Source: Sweltsa coloradensis
Lineage: Eukaryota > Arthropoda > Insecta > Plecoptera > Chloroperlidae
Length of the DNA: 64,000 nt
Reading direction: 5' to 3'
Assembly (NCBI GenBank): GCA_024449915.1
Contig: JAMZAV010000438.1
Span: 186,001 to 250,000 of the forward strand
In this document: in pieces, positions 24,625 through 33,969 of the stretch
How the letters are laid out: every line of letters begins with the position of its first letter
Numbering within the stretch: the first letter of the stretch is position 1
The notes under the pieces: generated by a model
What the model was told of the DNA's origin: nothing
What the model saw: the letters and a program-made list of their open reading frames with translations, nothing else
Databases searched by the model: none
Translations under genes and position numbers: made by a program

Positions 24625-26111
24625 ATGAAAGAGATGGGTATACATCTCTTCAATTTTGTCACATAATTATAAAATGTTCTGAGGCGTATACCTACCTTTT
24701 GTATTGCAAAGCAATAACATTACCGCTAAATATTCCAATAGAAATGAATTTCACCGTTTTCGAAGAAACGGAGAGATGCAAACGTCAAAATAATAAAAGA
24801 ATTTACTCGTTTTGCAGTTAATATAAGGAGCGTGCTATACGCATAGCTCTACGAGGCGTTTTTATTACATTCGTTTCAATTCACCTCGCGACGGAGAAAG
24901 AAATCTTACTACCGTTATATCATCTACCTGGATTATGAAGTAACGCATTTGTCGTTATAGAAATGTGAATATTTTCTCATACACTCCAGAAAGATTCGTG
25001 TATCGTTGAAAAGATATGAATTTTTAATGAAAATGAAAGAATATCTGTAGCATTCCTTCGGTTGGAAAATTACTATATAACGGAACCACAATCATGATGG
25101 TTTTCATGAAAATCCGACACACTATAACAAAACAGGTAGAATTACGAGTGAAAATGAGTAATTACTCTCGTTTTCTTGTGGGTTTATCCTGCTGCCAATC
25201 AATAAGCTCCATGGTTCATATCCCGGTTCAAGTGGTGTTTACTAACTTAAGAAATATACCCAATCAATAAGGGAGCATAGCACCTCTAAATGCATGTTCT
25301 GTTTGTTCATCCCCCTTTGCGTGTCACATCTCACGATGAAAACCGAATGTGACCTCCGATTGACATGCTTTTTAGTGGTGTGAGGGACCCAAAATTTCCG
25401 GTCGAGTCGGGTATTTTGGGGACGACCCGATTGTCAAAAAGAGTTACCCGGTTTTTGGGTGACAAAATCACGATTTTAGGGAGGTGGTGGATGTGCTGGT
25501 CTAGGATTTACATACTGTTTTGGTGGAGGTGCCGGTCCAGACAATTTTGAAATAGCGGTCATAAAAAATACCATTCAATAACAATACAGCCAATAGAAAA
25601 ATGAATTGAGAGAAAAATGTGATGTAATATTCTTCACAAGTAAAATTCAATATCCATTTTCAAATTCTGCATTATAACAACCCATCTTTTCCCTACCCCG
25701 ACAGTCAAACCTCTACCAGCCCAGTCATAATTGCCCTTCACCAAGGGTGATACCGAATGATTTTTGTGACCCGCAAGTTTAACAGTTTAAAGTTATTTAC
25801 AGGTGAGATGTAACAACGGTACACTTCGCTCCCTTTCTTCGATACTCCCGTAGTCCCGTACCCGTGGTTGTTCAATGATCACTAAAATGTTATCGAATAT
25901 TTTCAGCCGTCCGAGACAAAGCACATTATTACATTATACATCGATACAATAATGCATGCCACTGAAATATTCTTTGTACTTACGTATGGACTGTAAAATT
26001 TATACAAAGGTATTAATCGACTTCATCTGTTGAAATGTTTGGGCTATCGCGGTAAGGAACGATTGAATGTGTGTGTGAACGATTAACAAAATATGGTAAC
26101 AAGTCGTGTTA
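24625..26111. other. LMX1 intron, no further exon seen
   Basis: AT-rich intron. A patch at 25310-25560 shares 'ctccgattgacatgc' and 'ttggtggaggtgccg' words with 29205-29240 and 9547, so a dispersed repeat is present, but its ends could not be fixed. Confidence 0.5.
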
Positions 26112-26703
26112 TTGGATGAGCGAAGCGAAGACTTCAATTTCACTGACCCCCCAAAAAATTTAGCTCGGGTGTTTTTTTTTTGTTATTTTTTTTTTTGTTT
26201 TTTTTTTTGGGGGGGGGGGGATTTTTGTTTGTTTGTTCGCTCTCTACCGGGCAAACGGCATATGCGATCTTGATGAAAATTGGAGGGGACCTTCGAAATC
26301 TCTGAACTTAGACCTGCCACGTTTTTGGGTACAATCGAAGAAATATTTCCGAAAATTCAAACTTTTACGTTTTGTTTTCGTTTTTAAGTGCGATTTTTTT
26401 CGTTATTTTTGGGGCCGTTCTGACCAAACGGGTGGGCTAAAACGTTCTATTTTCATGGCTTAAAGGGTAATTGGGTGATGTTTGCTTTCTGAAAAAAAAG
26501 TTGAAAATTTACTAAATTCATAGAAAAAAGGTTTAATATGATTTCTTTTAGGTTTATAATAACAATTAAAAGTCAATAAAACTTAAAACAATCACCTAAA
26601 ATCATTCAAAAGCACTTGCAAAGGAAAAGTGGTCCTACGCAAACTAAAAACTTACAAAAAAAGCTCATCCATCAACGCGGTGGGACTTAAGCGTTTTCCT
26701 AGT
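26112..26703 (-). mobile_element. Family E2 non-autonomous element, copy a
   Basis: Left end 'ttggatgagcgaagcgaag', right end 'gctcatccatcaacgcg' followed by 'gcgttttcctagt'. It contains the family words 'gggcaaacggcatatgcgat' and 'ttgatgaaaattggagggg', and a poly-T/poly-G tract at 26170-26220. It carries no transposase. Confidence 0.85.
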
Positions 26704-26958
26704 ACATATATGTTATACCACCTTGCAAAATATAATATTTACAACAACTATTTTGTCCAACCTATGAAATTTAAAAACTATCTCTGTAAACCATTAGTTG
26801 ATTTCAGTCAACAACTTATTGGAGTATAAGATTAACAGGGAAATTTTATTCCCCCATCCCTCCATTACCGTTTAAACTCTTTTACTTTGTTTAATTTTTA
26901 TTGCAAAACACAACTTGTACAAGTAGGTATTCTATAAGAGTTTTGCAAACTTTTCCAG

Positions 26959-27179
26959 GAAGTTTGGCGTGAAGTGCTCTCGGTGTGGGGACCGGCTGCT
27001 ACCCCACGAGATGGTGATGCGCGCGCAATCGCACGTGTTTCATCTCCAGTGCTTCGTGTGTGTCGGCTGCTGCCAACCCCTGCTCAAGGGGGAACAGTTC
27101 GTGTTGCGGGGAGGACAGCTCTTCTGTCGGCAAGACTTCGAGAAGGAGATGTTCCTCATGCAGCAGGCCAGCCCCACAG
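26959..27179 (+). CDS. LMX1: LMX1-type LIM-homeobox protein, LIM domain 2 exon
   Basis: Acceptor cttttccag and donor ACAG|gtagct. The exon encodes KFGVKC, then a second LIM domain with zinc ligands in C-x2-C-x18-H-x2-C-x2-C-x2-C-x18-C-x2-D, ending FCRQDFEKEMFLMQQASPTG. The MRAQ segment before the histidine is typical of LMX1 LIM2. The first base completes the Arg codon split with the LIM1 exon, and the phase-1 end fits the acceptor at 27978. The linker beyond LIM2 is short compared with vertebrate LMX1. Confidence 0.95.
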
Positions 27180-27978
27180 GTAGCTACAGGGGGTGGATTT
27201 TGTACTAGCTATTGCATTTTTTTTAAGCCCCTAGTTGAAGTAAGTAGTTACTAGTAAAGTATGTGTAGGGGTATGAGTATAATGCTAAGACCAATAAAAG
27301 CCCTCCGTAGAAGTTATTACTAAGTATTGATTGTGTATTGTTTTCAAAATGGTAAGTAGGCCCTAGTAGTATAGTAATATATTGTATACTTTGGTAATCT
27401 GATGTTATAAGTCTTGTAATAGTGGAGTAATGTTTTGTGCTAAGTTTTGATAGAAAGTGTAGGGACTAGAAAGTAGTGATAGTGATAGTGTATAGTGAGT
27501 CGTGAGTTGTAGATATTGTACAGGGTTGGTGGGTAGGACATGAAGGGGGAAGCAGGTGTAAGTAGAACAGCAAGCTATTATTTCTAACTGCCGGACTCCT
27601 CTTGAAAGTTTCAACAAACTTCAACAGTTGTTTGTTTATTTTATTATTTGTATCTATCGTATTTAAACGTCAGTGAATGCATAAAATATCAAACCAGGTT
27701 TAATTAATTCACATTATTTAAAATTAATGGTCATGTTCATTTGGACGAAACCTGATTTTCTACATAGACATCATGATTATTTTAATTTTTACTCAAACGT
27801 TTTTTTTTTTTTAATATGTATATATATATTTTTTTACTTTCAAATTATTGCATTATTTTTTGTTTTAATACATTTTTCTTTTTTAAAAAATGGAGCACAA
27901 ACTTCAGACATAATATAAATTTTTTTTGGGAACCCAAAAAAATTCCTAATGAATGTAATGTGTTGATGTTTCCTGCAG
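27180..27978. other. LMX1 intron
   Basis: AT-rich intron ending in a poly-T/T-rich stretch and the acceptor 'gatgtttcctgcag'. No other feature is visible. Confidence 0.7.
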
Positions 27979-28104
27979 GAGCACATGCTCGATGGAACAG
28001 TCGCCCAGAAGGGGAAAGGGGGCCCCAAAGACCGAAAACCCATCCTCACACGGCCGGGCGACATTAAAACCCCTCGTTCGAAGTAGCCCAAACCCGTGTG
28101 AAGG
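27979..28104 (+). CDS. LMX1: LMX1 homeodomain first-half exon, copy 1 (as sequenced)
   Basis: The acceptor tcctgcag precedes gagcacatgctcgatggaac, then cgcccagaagggg. Reading in the phase left by the LIM2 exon gives GAHARWNSRP, then (using the cleaner copies 4-5) RDGRRGPKRPRTIL. Here the KRPRTILT segment is damaged (aagaccgaaaacccatc in place of aagagaccgagaaccatc), and the end reads gtgtgaagggg in place of gtgtagaaag. The exon supplies the N-terminal arm, helix 1 and start of helix 2 of the homeodomain. As sequenced the frame is broken by single-base indels, which may be base-calling errors. It is the first of six tandem copies. Confidence 0.8.
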
Positions 28105-29037
28105 GGAGGTTCTACCTGTCCTCACACGGGCGAAGGCTTATGAGATTAGGTCTGCTAGTCGCCCCAGAGAGACGGGAAAGGGGCCCCAAGAGACCGAGAA
28201 CCATCCTGACATCGGCGCAGAGACGACAGTTCAAAGCCTCGTCGAATCAGCCCGAAGCCGTGTAGAAAGGTAGGTTCGACTCTGTCTGTCCATCACACGG
28301 GCAAGGTTTTATAGGGGTTAGGTCTGCTAATTCGCCCCAGAGAGACGGGGAAGGGGCCCAAGAGACCAAACCCACCCTGACATCGGCGCAAGACGACAGT
28401 TAAAAGCCCTTCGAAGTCACCCCGAACCCTGTAAAAGGTGGTTTTGACTCTGTCTGTCCATCCAGGGGGCGAAGGCTTATAGAGAGTTAGGTGCTGCTAA
28501 GTCGCCCCAGAGACGGGAGAAGGGGCCCCAAGAGACCGAGAACCATCCTCACATCGGCGCAGAGACGACAGTTCAAAGCCTCGTTCGAAGTACCCAAATC
28601 CTGTAAAAAGGGGTAGGTTCGACTCTGTTGTCCGTCACCGGGCGAAGGCTTTTTTTAAAGAGTTTGGGTTTTTCAAGTCCCCCAAAGACGGGAGAAGGGG
28701 CCCAAGAGACCGAGAACCACCCTCACATCGGCGCAGAGACGACAGTTCAAACCCTCGTTCAAGTCAGCCAAGCCGTGTAAAAAGGTAGTTCGACTCTGTC
28801 TGTCCGTCCACGGCAAAAGGTTTATAGGAGTTAGTGCTGCAAAGTCGCCCCCAGAGACGGGAAAGGGCCCCCCAAAAAGGGGGGGGGGAAACCATCCTCA
28901 AAAATCGGGCGCGAGACGACAGTTCAAAGCCTCGTTCGAAGTCAGCCCGAGCTGTGTAGAAAGGTAGGTTCGACTAGTCCGTCCATCACACGGGCGAAGG
29001 CTTATATAGAGAGTTAGGTGCTGCTAATTACTCAAGT
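28001..29037 (+). repeat. Tandem array of six ~170-bp units: homeodomain half-exon plus start of its intron
   Basis: Units start near 28001, 28158, 28332, 28501, 28677 and 28843 (steps 157, 174, 169, 176, 166). Each unit is about 112 bp of coding sequence (cgccccagagacgg through gtgtagaaag) plus about 58 bp of intron (gtaggttcgactctgtctg, then 'cacgggcgaaggcttat', gagttaggtctgctaa). The best-preserved copies read PKRPRTILTSAQRRQFKASF, then EVSPKPCRK. Copies differ mostly by single-base insertions and losses in homopolymers. Every copy ends in a possible GT donor, and every inner copy is preceded by an AG (ctgctaag). Only copy 1 is joined to the true upstream exon part and acceptor; only copy 6 runs on into the unique intron. 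Confidence 0.9.
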
Positions 29038-29039
29038 TA

Positions 29040-30080
29040 TTTATGGAGAATATAAATTTCGAGTAATTACAACATACGAACTAAATTGTAAAATGTGCTT
29101 TGGCAAAATTAAATTGAATGTAAGCCTAAGCGCATAAGCGAGCGAAGCTCAACTTTGCATATTTTTCATGTCCGTCTGTCCGCGTGTGTTGTTTTTACTA
29201 TACAATAAACATGAACTCCGATTGACATGCCTTTAATGTGATTTATTATCCTTACAATAAGGACGAAATAGTACTTTTTTGTGACCCTGTGGTTCCACCA
29301 ATGTGGGAGTTAAAATGACAAACATTTTGATTCCCTCCGAAGCGGAGGGAGGTGGTCGAAGTGTATTCAGAATTTTGTGGGGTATAAGTGTTTTAATTTT
29401 TGTATCCTGCGTTAGCTTCACTCCATAATTTTTATTTTTGATCCCTACTCGTGCAAAAAGCAAAAGAAATAATATGTTACACGAGTACTCGAGAATATTT
29501 TTCAATATGTTTCAACTCGAAACGTGTTTTTAGTTATTTATAGGGCAATCTACAACAACCATTTATTTGTGTTACGAAACTACAGGAAGATTAGGAAATG
29601 TTTGAAACACGTTAATGGGAAGGTGATTCAAGATTCAAGGTTCATCAGTAAACTAAAGTATAACAATATTTTAGTTTTTATTCTGTACATGTTAATAGAA
29701 TCCTTTGTCAAAATATTTACAATCATATTGAATAACATATCAAAATTCTACTAGTCTCTTATTTGCGCAACACGGAACACTAGTGAAATGTTTACAAAGA
29801 CTGACAGTATTTCTTGCATCTTGATTAAAATCTGATATTGTTCTATATTGTGTTGTTTACAGCCCCAATGGTACTGTATAAGGAAAACAATGTTACGTTC
29901 ACAATAAAACTTGTGCTAAAAGTTGAGACCAACCGAAAAGAAAACAGCATCATAAAATATTTATGCACAGTTTTTACATCGTAAGAACGGCACACAATAG
30001 GCCCTATATCATTCATTTAATCAAAACCATGTTCCACTGCGTTTTGTAGCTACGTCATTTTGTACTGAGATAGTTCAATA
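29040..30080. other. LMX1 large intron, first stretch
   Basis: AT-rich. 29125-29360 holds a degraded element with 'gcgagcgaagctcaactttg', 'gtccgtctgtccgcg' and 'tccctccgaagcggagggag', sharing words with 25310-25400. No exon is seen. Confidence 0.5.
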
Positions 30081-30082
30081 AT

Positions 30083-30349
30083 TTATTTAGATTTCTTTTG
30101 AGTTTCTTCAGATGATGATGATGATGATGACGACGATGACGATGACGATGACGATGATGACGAAGATGACGATGATGATGATGTTGAAGGTTGATGTGGA
30201 AATAGTGAAGACATTAAGGAAATATGTAAGGGGCCCGGGGGCTGAGGGGTAGTAGTTTTTAATCTTTCATTACTAGACGAATGGTTTATGTTAGTGTTTC
30301 GTTCAGAAAGGGGTTCGGATGTAAACTTGAAACCTGTTTTTGGGTCCAT
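30083..30349 (-). CDS. Antisense low-complexity gene: C-terminal poly-Ser block
   Basis: The - strand frame contains KTGFKFTSEPLSERNTNINH, a Pro-rich stretch, then about 26 serines encoded by TCA/TCG/TCT and the end SSEETQKKSK before a TAA. A canonical AATAAA overlaps the stop codon on the - strand. The serine tract corresponds to (GAT/GAC)n on the + strand. The function is unknown. The SSEE clusters are of the kind phosphorylated by Fam20C/CK2-type kinases in mineral-binding proteins, but that is only an analogy. Confidence 0.5.
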   Translation of the reverse strand: MDPKTGFKFTSEPLSERNTNINHSSSNERLKTTTPQPPGPLHISLMSSLFPHQPSTSSSSSSSSSSSSSSSSSSSSSSSSEETQKKSK

Positions 30350-30356
30350 TCAAAAG

Positions 30357-30800
30357 TTTTTCTTGATTCCATACCTTGAAGAAGATACAGAAGACGTGTT
30401 AACATTGTTGTTAGGAATTGTCTTATTCCCAGCACTTACGACGTCATCCGAAGGTTTGATTGAAGACAATCGAGATTCAGAACTTCCTTTTTTGATCTGT
30501 AATACTTTGTGTTTTTGTTCAGAAGCTAATCCAGAATCATTTTTTTTATTAATATATATTATTTTATTTTTATCTTCGGGTTTTTGTTCAGAAGCTAATC
30601 CAGAATCATTTTTCCTATTGATATGTTTTATTTTAATTTTATCTTCAGAAGAAGAGGAAGAAGATTGACACTCTGAACTTTCTTTTCTAGTCTTCTTCTC
30701 CTCAGAAGAATTAGAAGAAGATCCAGAATCTCTATTCTTGTTAGTAATAAAAATTCTCTTTCCATGTCCGGAAGATGTAGGTTTGCTAACTTGATTATCA
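30357..30800 (-). CDS. Antisense low-complexity gene: KNDSGLASEQK repeat block
   Basis: An open - strand frame reading TSSGHGKRIFITNKNRDSGS, a Ser/Glu cluster, SSSSSSEDK, then a ~23-residue repeat present twice (EDK-KI--IN-KNDSGLASEQK), and a tail with NVNTSSVSSSRYGIKKNF. The repeated peptide and the serine/acidic clusters match the style of the neighbouring blocks and support coding on this strand. The link to the next block (30083-30349) needs a short intron or a frameshift. Confidence 0.55.
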
Positions 30801-30807
30801 ATCCCGT

Positions 30808-31530
30808 TTATTGTAATATTTTGCGGTTCTGGGAAAGTGAAGGATGGAGTGATGAAATCTGTACACTTTCTTTGGGGATATTTTGTATTTTGTCATTCGA
30901 CGGAGACTTAATATTTACCGTGTCTGTTTTTCCTTGAATATTTCCTGTATCAGATGGAGGTAAAGAGCTGTTGATTTTAGTTTTTGGTTCTGCGGAAGGT
31001 GAAGAATGTATTGGAGAAAACTTAAAACTTTCTTTGGGGATATTTTTTATTTTGTCATTCGCCAAGGAAAAAAACTTATTATTTACAGTGTATATATTAT
31101 CTCGATTCTTTCCTTTATCAGATGGAAATGAGGAGGTTGAAGGAGCAGGAGTATGAGAAACTAAACTTACCTTCCCTGGTTTTGCACTAGTTCTACCATA
31201 TAATGGTTCTTGCTTAAAGCTTCCTTTTCGATTATTCAATATCTTGGTATTGTCTTCTGAAGAAGAAGAAGAAGAAGAATAAAAATCTAAGCTTTCTTCA
31301 TATCCTTGTTTTGAATAATGTTCATTTCCATACTGCGAAGAAGACGATGATCTTTCATAATCGAATAGCTCCCCACTCGATCCCTCATATGACGACGCAT
31401 CTTCTTCCTCACTCGTATCCAAAGTGATGTAGATATTCATGCGAGTGGCTGCGCTTGGGTTTGCTTTATCTGGTAGTTCCCCATAGGTTGTAGTAATGGT
31501 AGGGGGGTTGGTCATACTGAGGCGAATCAC
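30808..31530 (-). CDS. Antisense low-complexity gene: Ser/Glu/Lys-rich block
   Basis: The longest open frame of this gene (about 240 codons, - strand). It runs from TNPPTITTTYGELPDKANPS through LDTSEEEDASSYEGSSGE, a Ser-rich stretch and GYEESLDFYSSSSSSSED to two ~60-residue repeats, each with NDKI-NIPKES, a Ser/His stretch and a PEP/AEP motif. The second repeat loses frame at its EPQN segment: shifting by one base continues into PEPQNITINGIDN and the block at 30357-30800. This suggests one base error or a real frameshift. Its N-terminal side likewise shifts frame relative to the P/Q/Y block upstream. Confidence 0.6.
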   Translation of the reverse strand: MIRLSMTNPPTITTTYGELPDKANPSAATRMNIYITLDTSEEEDASSYEGSSGELFDYERSSSSSQYGNEHYSKQGYEESLDFYSSSSSSSEDNTKILNNRKGSFKQEPLYGRTSAKPGKVSLVSHTPAPSTSSFPSDKGKNRDNIYTVNNKFFSLANDKIKNIPKESFKFSPIHSSPSAEPKTKINSSLPPSDTGNIQGKTDTVNIKSPSNDKIQNIPKESVQISSLHPSLSQNRKILQ

Positions 31531-31792
31531 TTATGGGCGGTTTAGGGGTGGCATGATATGATTGCGGTAGTTGTTCTGGGGGTATGTGGTACTGAGGTTG
31601 AGGGGTACGATACTCCACGGCAGGTGTACGATACTGTGCTTGCACTGGATGGTACTGCGTCGTCGGCGTGACATACTGTTGTGATTGCTGCAGTGTGGGA
31701 GGGGGTGGCGCTGGTCTTATTGTTTGAGAGTAAAACCTGTCGTAAGGAGATTGTGATAGCTGAGGAGTTCCCCCGGGAATCGTAAGACATTT
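31515..31792 (-). CDS. Antisense low-complexity gene: Pro/Gln/Tyr-rich block
   Basis: After a good acceptor (pyrimidine-rich stretch then gcattag on the - strand) the frame reads CLTIPGGTPQLSQSPYDRFY, SQTIRPAPPPPTLQQSQQYV, TPTTQYHPVQAQYRTPAVEY, RTPQPQYHIPPEQLPQSYH and ATPKPPISDSPQYDQPP. The repeated QYRTP/EYRTP/QYHIP steps are typical of extracellular matrix or prion-like low-complexity proteins. The frame is lost at a CCCCCC run near 31505-31515 that joins it to the next block. Confidence 0.6.
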
Positions 31793-31829
31793 CTAATGCA
31801 AAACGAAAAACGATGATGAGGAATCTTCA

Positions 31830-32218
31830 GAAAAGGAGGAAGAAGATGACGACGATGACGATGAAGACGACGATGACGATGACGATGACGACGACGACGA
31901 CGATGATGATGATGATGATTCATCAGAAGACACAGTTTGTGTCGAAGATGGAAATGTTTTTTCTGTTGACGGCGTTTGTTGTGGTGCTATCTTAAATTCT
32001 ATGTTGACGTCTTGTTTTGGGTAAGATGGTGAATAACCATGAGGTTCTGCAGGGTATTGTTGTGGGAAGCGCTCTTCTGCATGTTTGGAATGGCTGGATA
32101 TGTAGGGAAGTTGATTTACCTCATGTTTTGGTTTTGATTCATGTCTATGTCTACGAGACATTAGTGGAGTAAAGTCAGGATACGCAAGGGGGGGTTGCCC
32201 TCTGAATATTTTACTCAT
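31830..32218 (-). CDS. Antisense low-complexity gene: His/Pro-rich then poly-Ser block
   Basis: The - strand frame reads MSKIFRGQPPLAYPDFTPLM, SRRHRHESKPKHEVNQL, then EERFPQQYPAEPHGYSPSYP and TFPSSTQTVSSDES, followed by about 30 serines. The serine tract lies on (GAT/GAC)n of the + strand. Its 3' end probably splices to the block at 31792. Unidentified function. Confidence 0.55.
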
Positions 32219-32281
32219 AATAAGTGGAGATGCCTCAATATTTACTGTACGTATTGGGGAAAACTGTTTAAAATATTTACT

Positions 32282-32746
32282 TTATATTTGTGTGGGGAGT
32301 TTTTTTATATATTTTTGGATTATTGGTATAGCTGTCAGAATATTTACAACGAAGTGTGGCAAGCTGTATGGATGTTTATTTGGGATCTCCGGTGGCAAAC
32401 TGTCTGGATATTTACTCAATGTAAGTGGTGGCAATGTGTCTGGATATTTACTTGCAGTAAGTGGTGGCAAACTGTCAGGGTGCTTAATTGGAGAAAATAG
32501 TGGCAATATGTCAGAATATTTTCTCCGCTTACGCGTTGTGAAATTGTCTTGAAATCTACTTGGTTTGCGTTGTGGAAAGCTGTCGCGATATTTTCTTGAC
32601 GTAGGTGGTGTAAATTTCGGGTTTTACGTGGGGGAAAGGGTGATATGGTAGGAAAACTTCTTGGGTAATATTTTTTTGAGAAGCAAAGGGTTAAAAACCT
32701 GGGGGATGTAATTTCTGCTTTAGCAACGGCTCCATTCGATTCATTC
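32282..32746 (-). CDS. Antisense low-complexity gene: KYPDSLPP repeat block
   Basis: Begins at an acceptor on the - strand (T-run then acag, 32747-32760). It reads NESNGAVAKAEITSPRFLTL and YPRSFPTISPFPPRK, then after a one-base shift FTPPTSRKYRDSFPQRKPSR, RKRRKYSDILPLFSPIKHP, SKYPDTLPPLTLSKYPDSLP and NKHPYSLPHF. A repeat of about 11 residues (S/NKYPDSLPPLT) is evident. A further frame change follows near 32350. The shifts fall in or near homopolymers, so sequencing error is as likely as decay. No signal peptide exon was found upstream. Confidence 0.5.
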
Positions 32747-32769
32747 TGTAAAAAAAACAAAAGAATATT

Positions 32770-33825
32770 TTCGAATCAGTGTTTTTCGCCACCTCTGGAT
32801 AAGATCCATATTCGTTCATCGGTTCATCATAAAAAGGCCAAATTTGCACCATCGCAGAAACAACTGCATGTAAATTAAATACTTCTACTGCCTTTTCTTT
32901 TTTTGGGATTATAAAAAATTAATTTTTACAAAAATTAAATTAAAAAAAAAATTTTAAGAAAATGATTGAAGATCAAATCTGAAAATAATTTCTTTATTTG
33001 CTTCTACCTTATTGTGTGCTCGTAAATGACCCCTTTGGGCCCGGATGTTACATTTTAAATTGATGTTATGGGGTCAATGAATTCCTAATTAGGTTCACAT
33101 CAATTCAAGCAGTGGTATAACATTTTTGATTTATGTAAATAAATATTAGACAGTACATGAAATAAGTAAAATGATTAAGAAAATAAATAGCACACATCTG
33201 TAGTTATTGTATATTCGCCAGGTATTCGTATCTTATTCGTCTATAGTGAAATGTGTGGGAGTAACCGCATAATGGAAAGTGATCGCATTTAAAACATTTT
33301 GTCGACTCTCAAATTTTTAATGATCTCTCCATTCGACTTTTAGGACAAAGATCTTGTACAAAAACCACCATGACCACAGACCAGACCGTATATTGTCAGG
33401 GATAATAGAATATCCAATGTGCAGTCAATAAGGCAACTGCTAGGGATTGAGGCATTGGACATATCCTCCCAGCTGTCATCGCACATTTAACCCACCAGCC
33501 ACCTGAAGAGGGGCATTACTATTTTGTTCCTGGACATGTTAACCATATACAATTTTAATGTTGTATACTACACAACGACACTGAAACCTTGTACTATAAA
33601 GAACATTGGAGCCATGTTTTAAATCTTCGTTAGCGGGCATACAGCAAATATTACCTCCTCAACTATTAAAGGTAGTAGTGAACGATGATCGTTAAGTTTA
33701 TGTATCATTTATTTATTTACTTTCTCTTCTTCTACTTTTTCTTCTTTCTCTTGTTTCTTCTCGAGTAAATGTTTTGTATCTATACAACAAGCACTGGTAT
33801 ATATTTCCTATTTAAAAAAATATCG
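32770..33825. other. LMX1 intron, no gene seen
   Basis: AT-rich. 32900-32960 shows homopolymer runs like the noisy tracts. Nothing recognisable at 33340-33560 despite a more balanced composition. Confidence 0.4.
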
Positions 33826-33828
33826 ATC

Positions 33829-33965
33829 TTTGGTTGGTTATCGCTCACTCGTCGATTGCGTCGGGGCCCACAGGGTTGGCTTGGTCGCTTTGATTTACTA
33901 TCCCCACTGAAAATCAGTTTCATAACTGAGTGGGTAGACTCTAAATACAAATCTATTTATTTTAC
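33829..33965 (+). mobile_element. SINE-X copy 2
   Basis: Reads 'cgctcactcgtcgattgcgt', 'acagggttggcttggtcgct', 'actgaaaatcagtttcataa', 'ctgagtgggtagactctaaa' and a (TTTA)n tail. It is the best-preserved member of the family. Confidence 0.75.
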
Positions 33966-33969
33966 TTAT

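Noticed and set aside
28001..29037. CRISPR-like regular repeat array
   Set aside because: The ~170-bp units are coding plus intron sequence of LMX1 in a eukaryotic genome; there are no short repeats with unique spacers.
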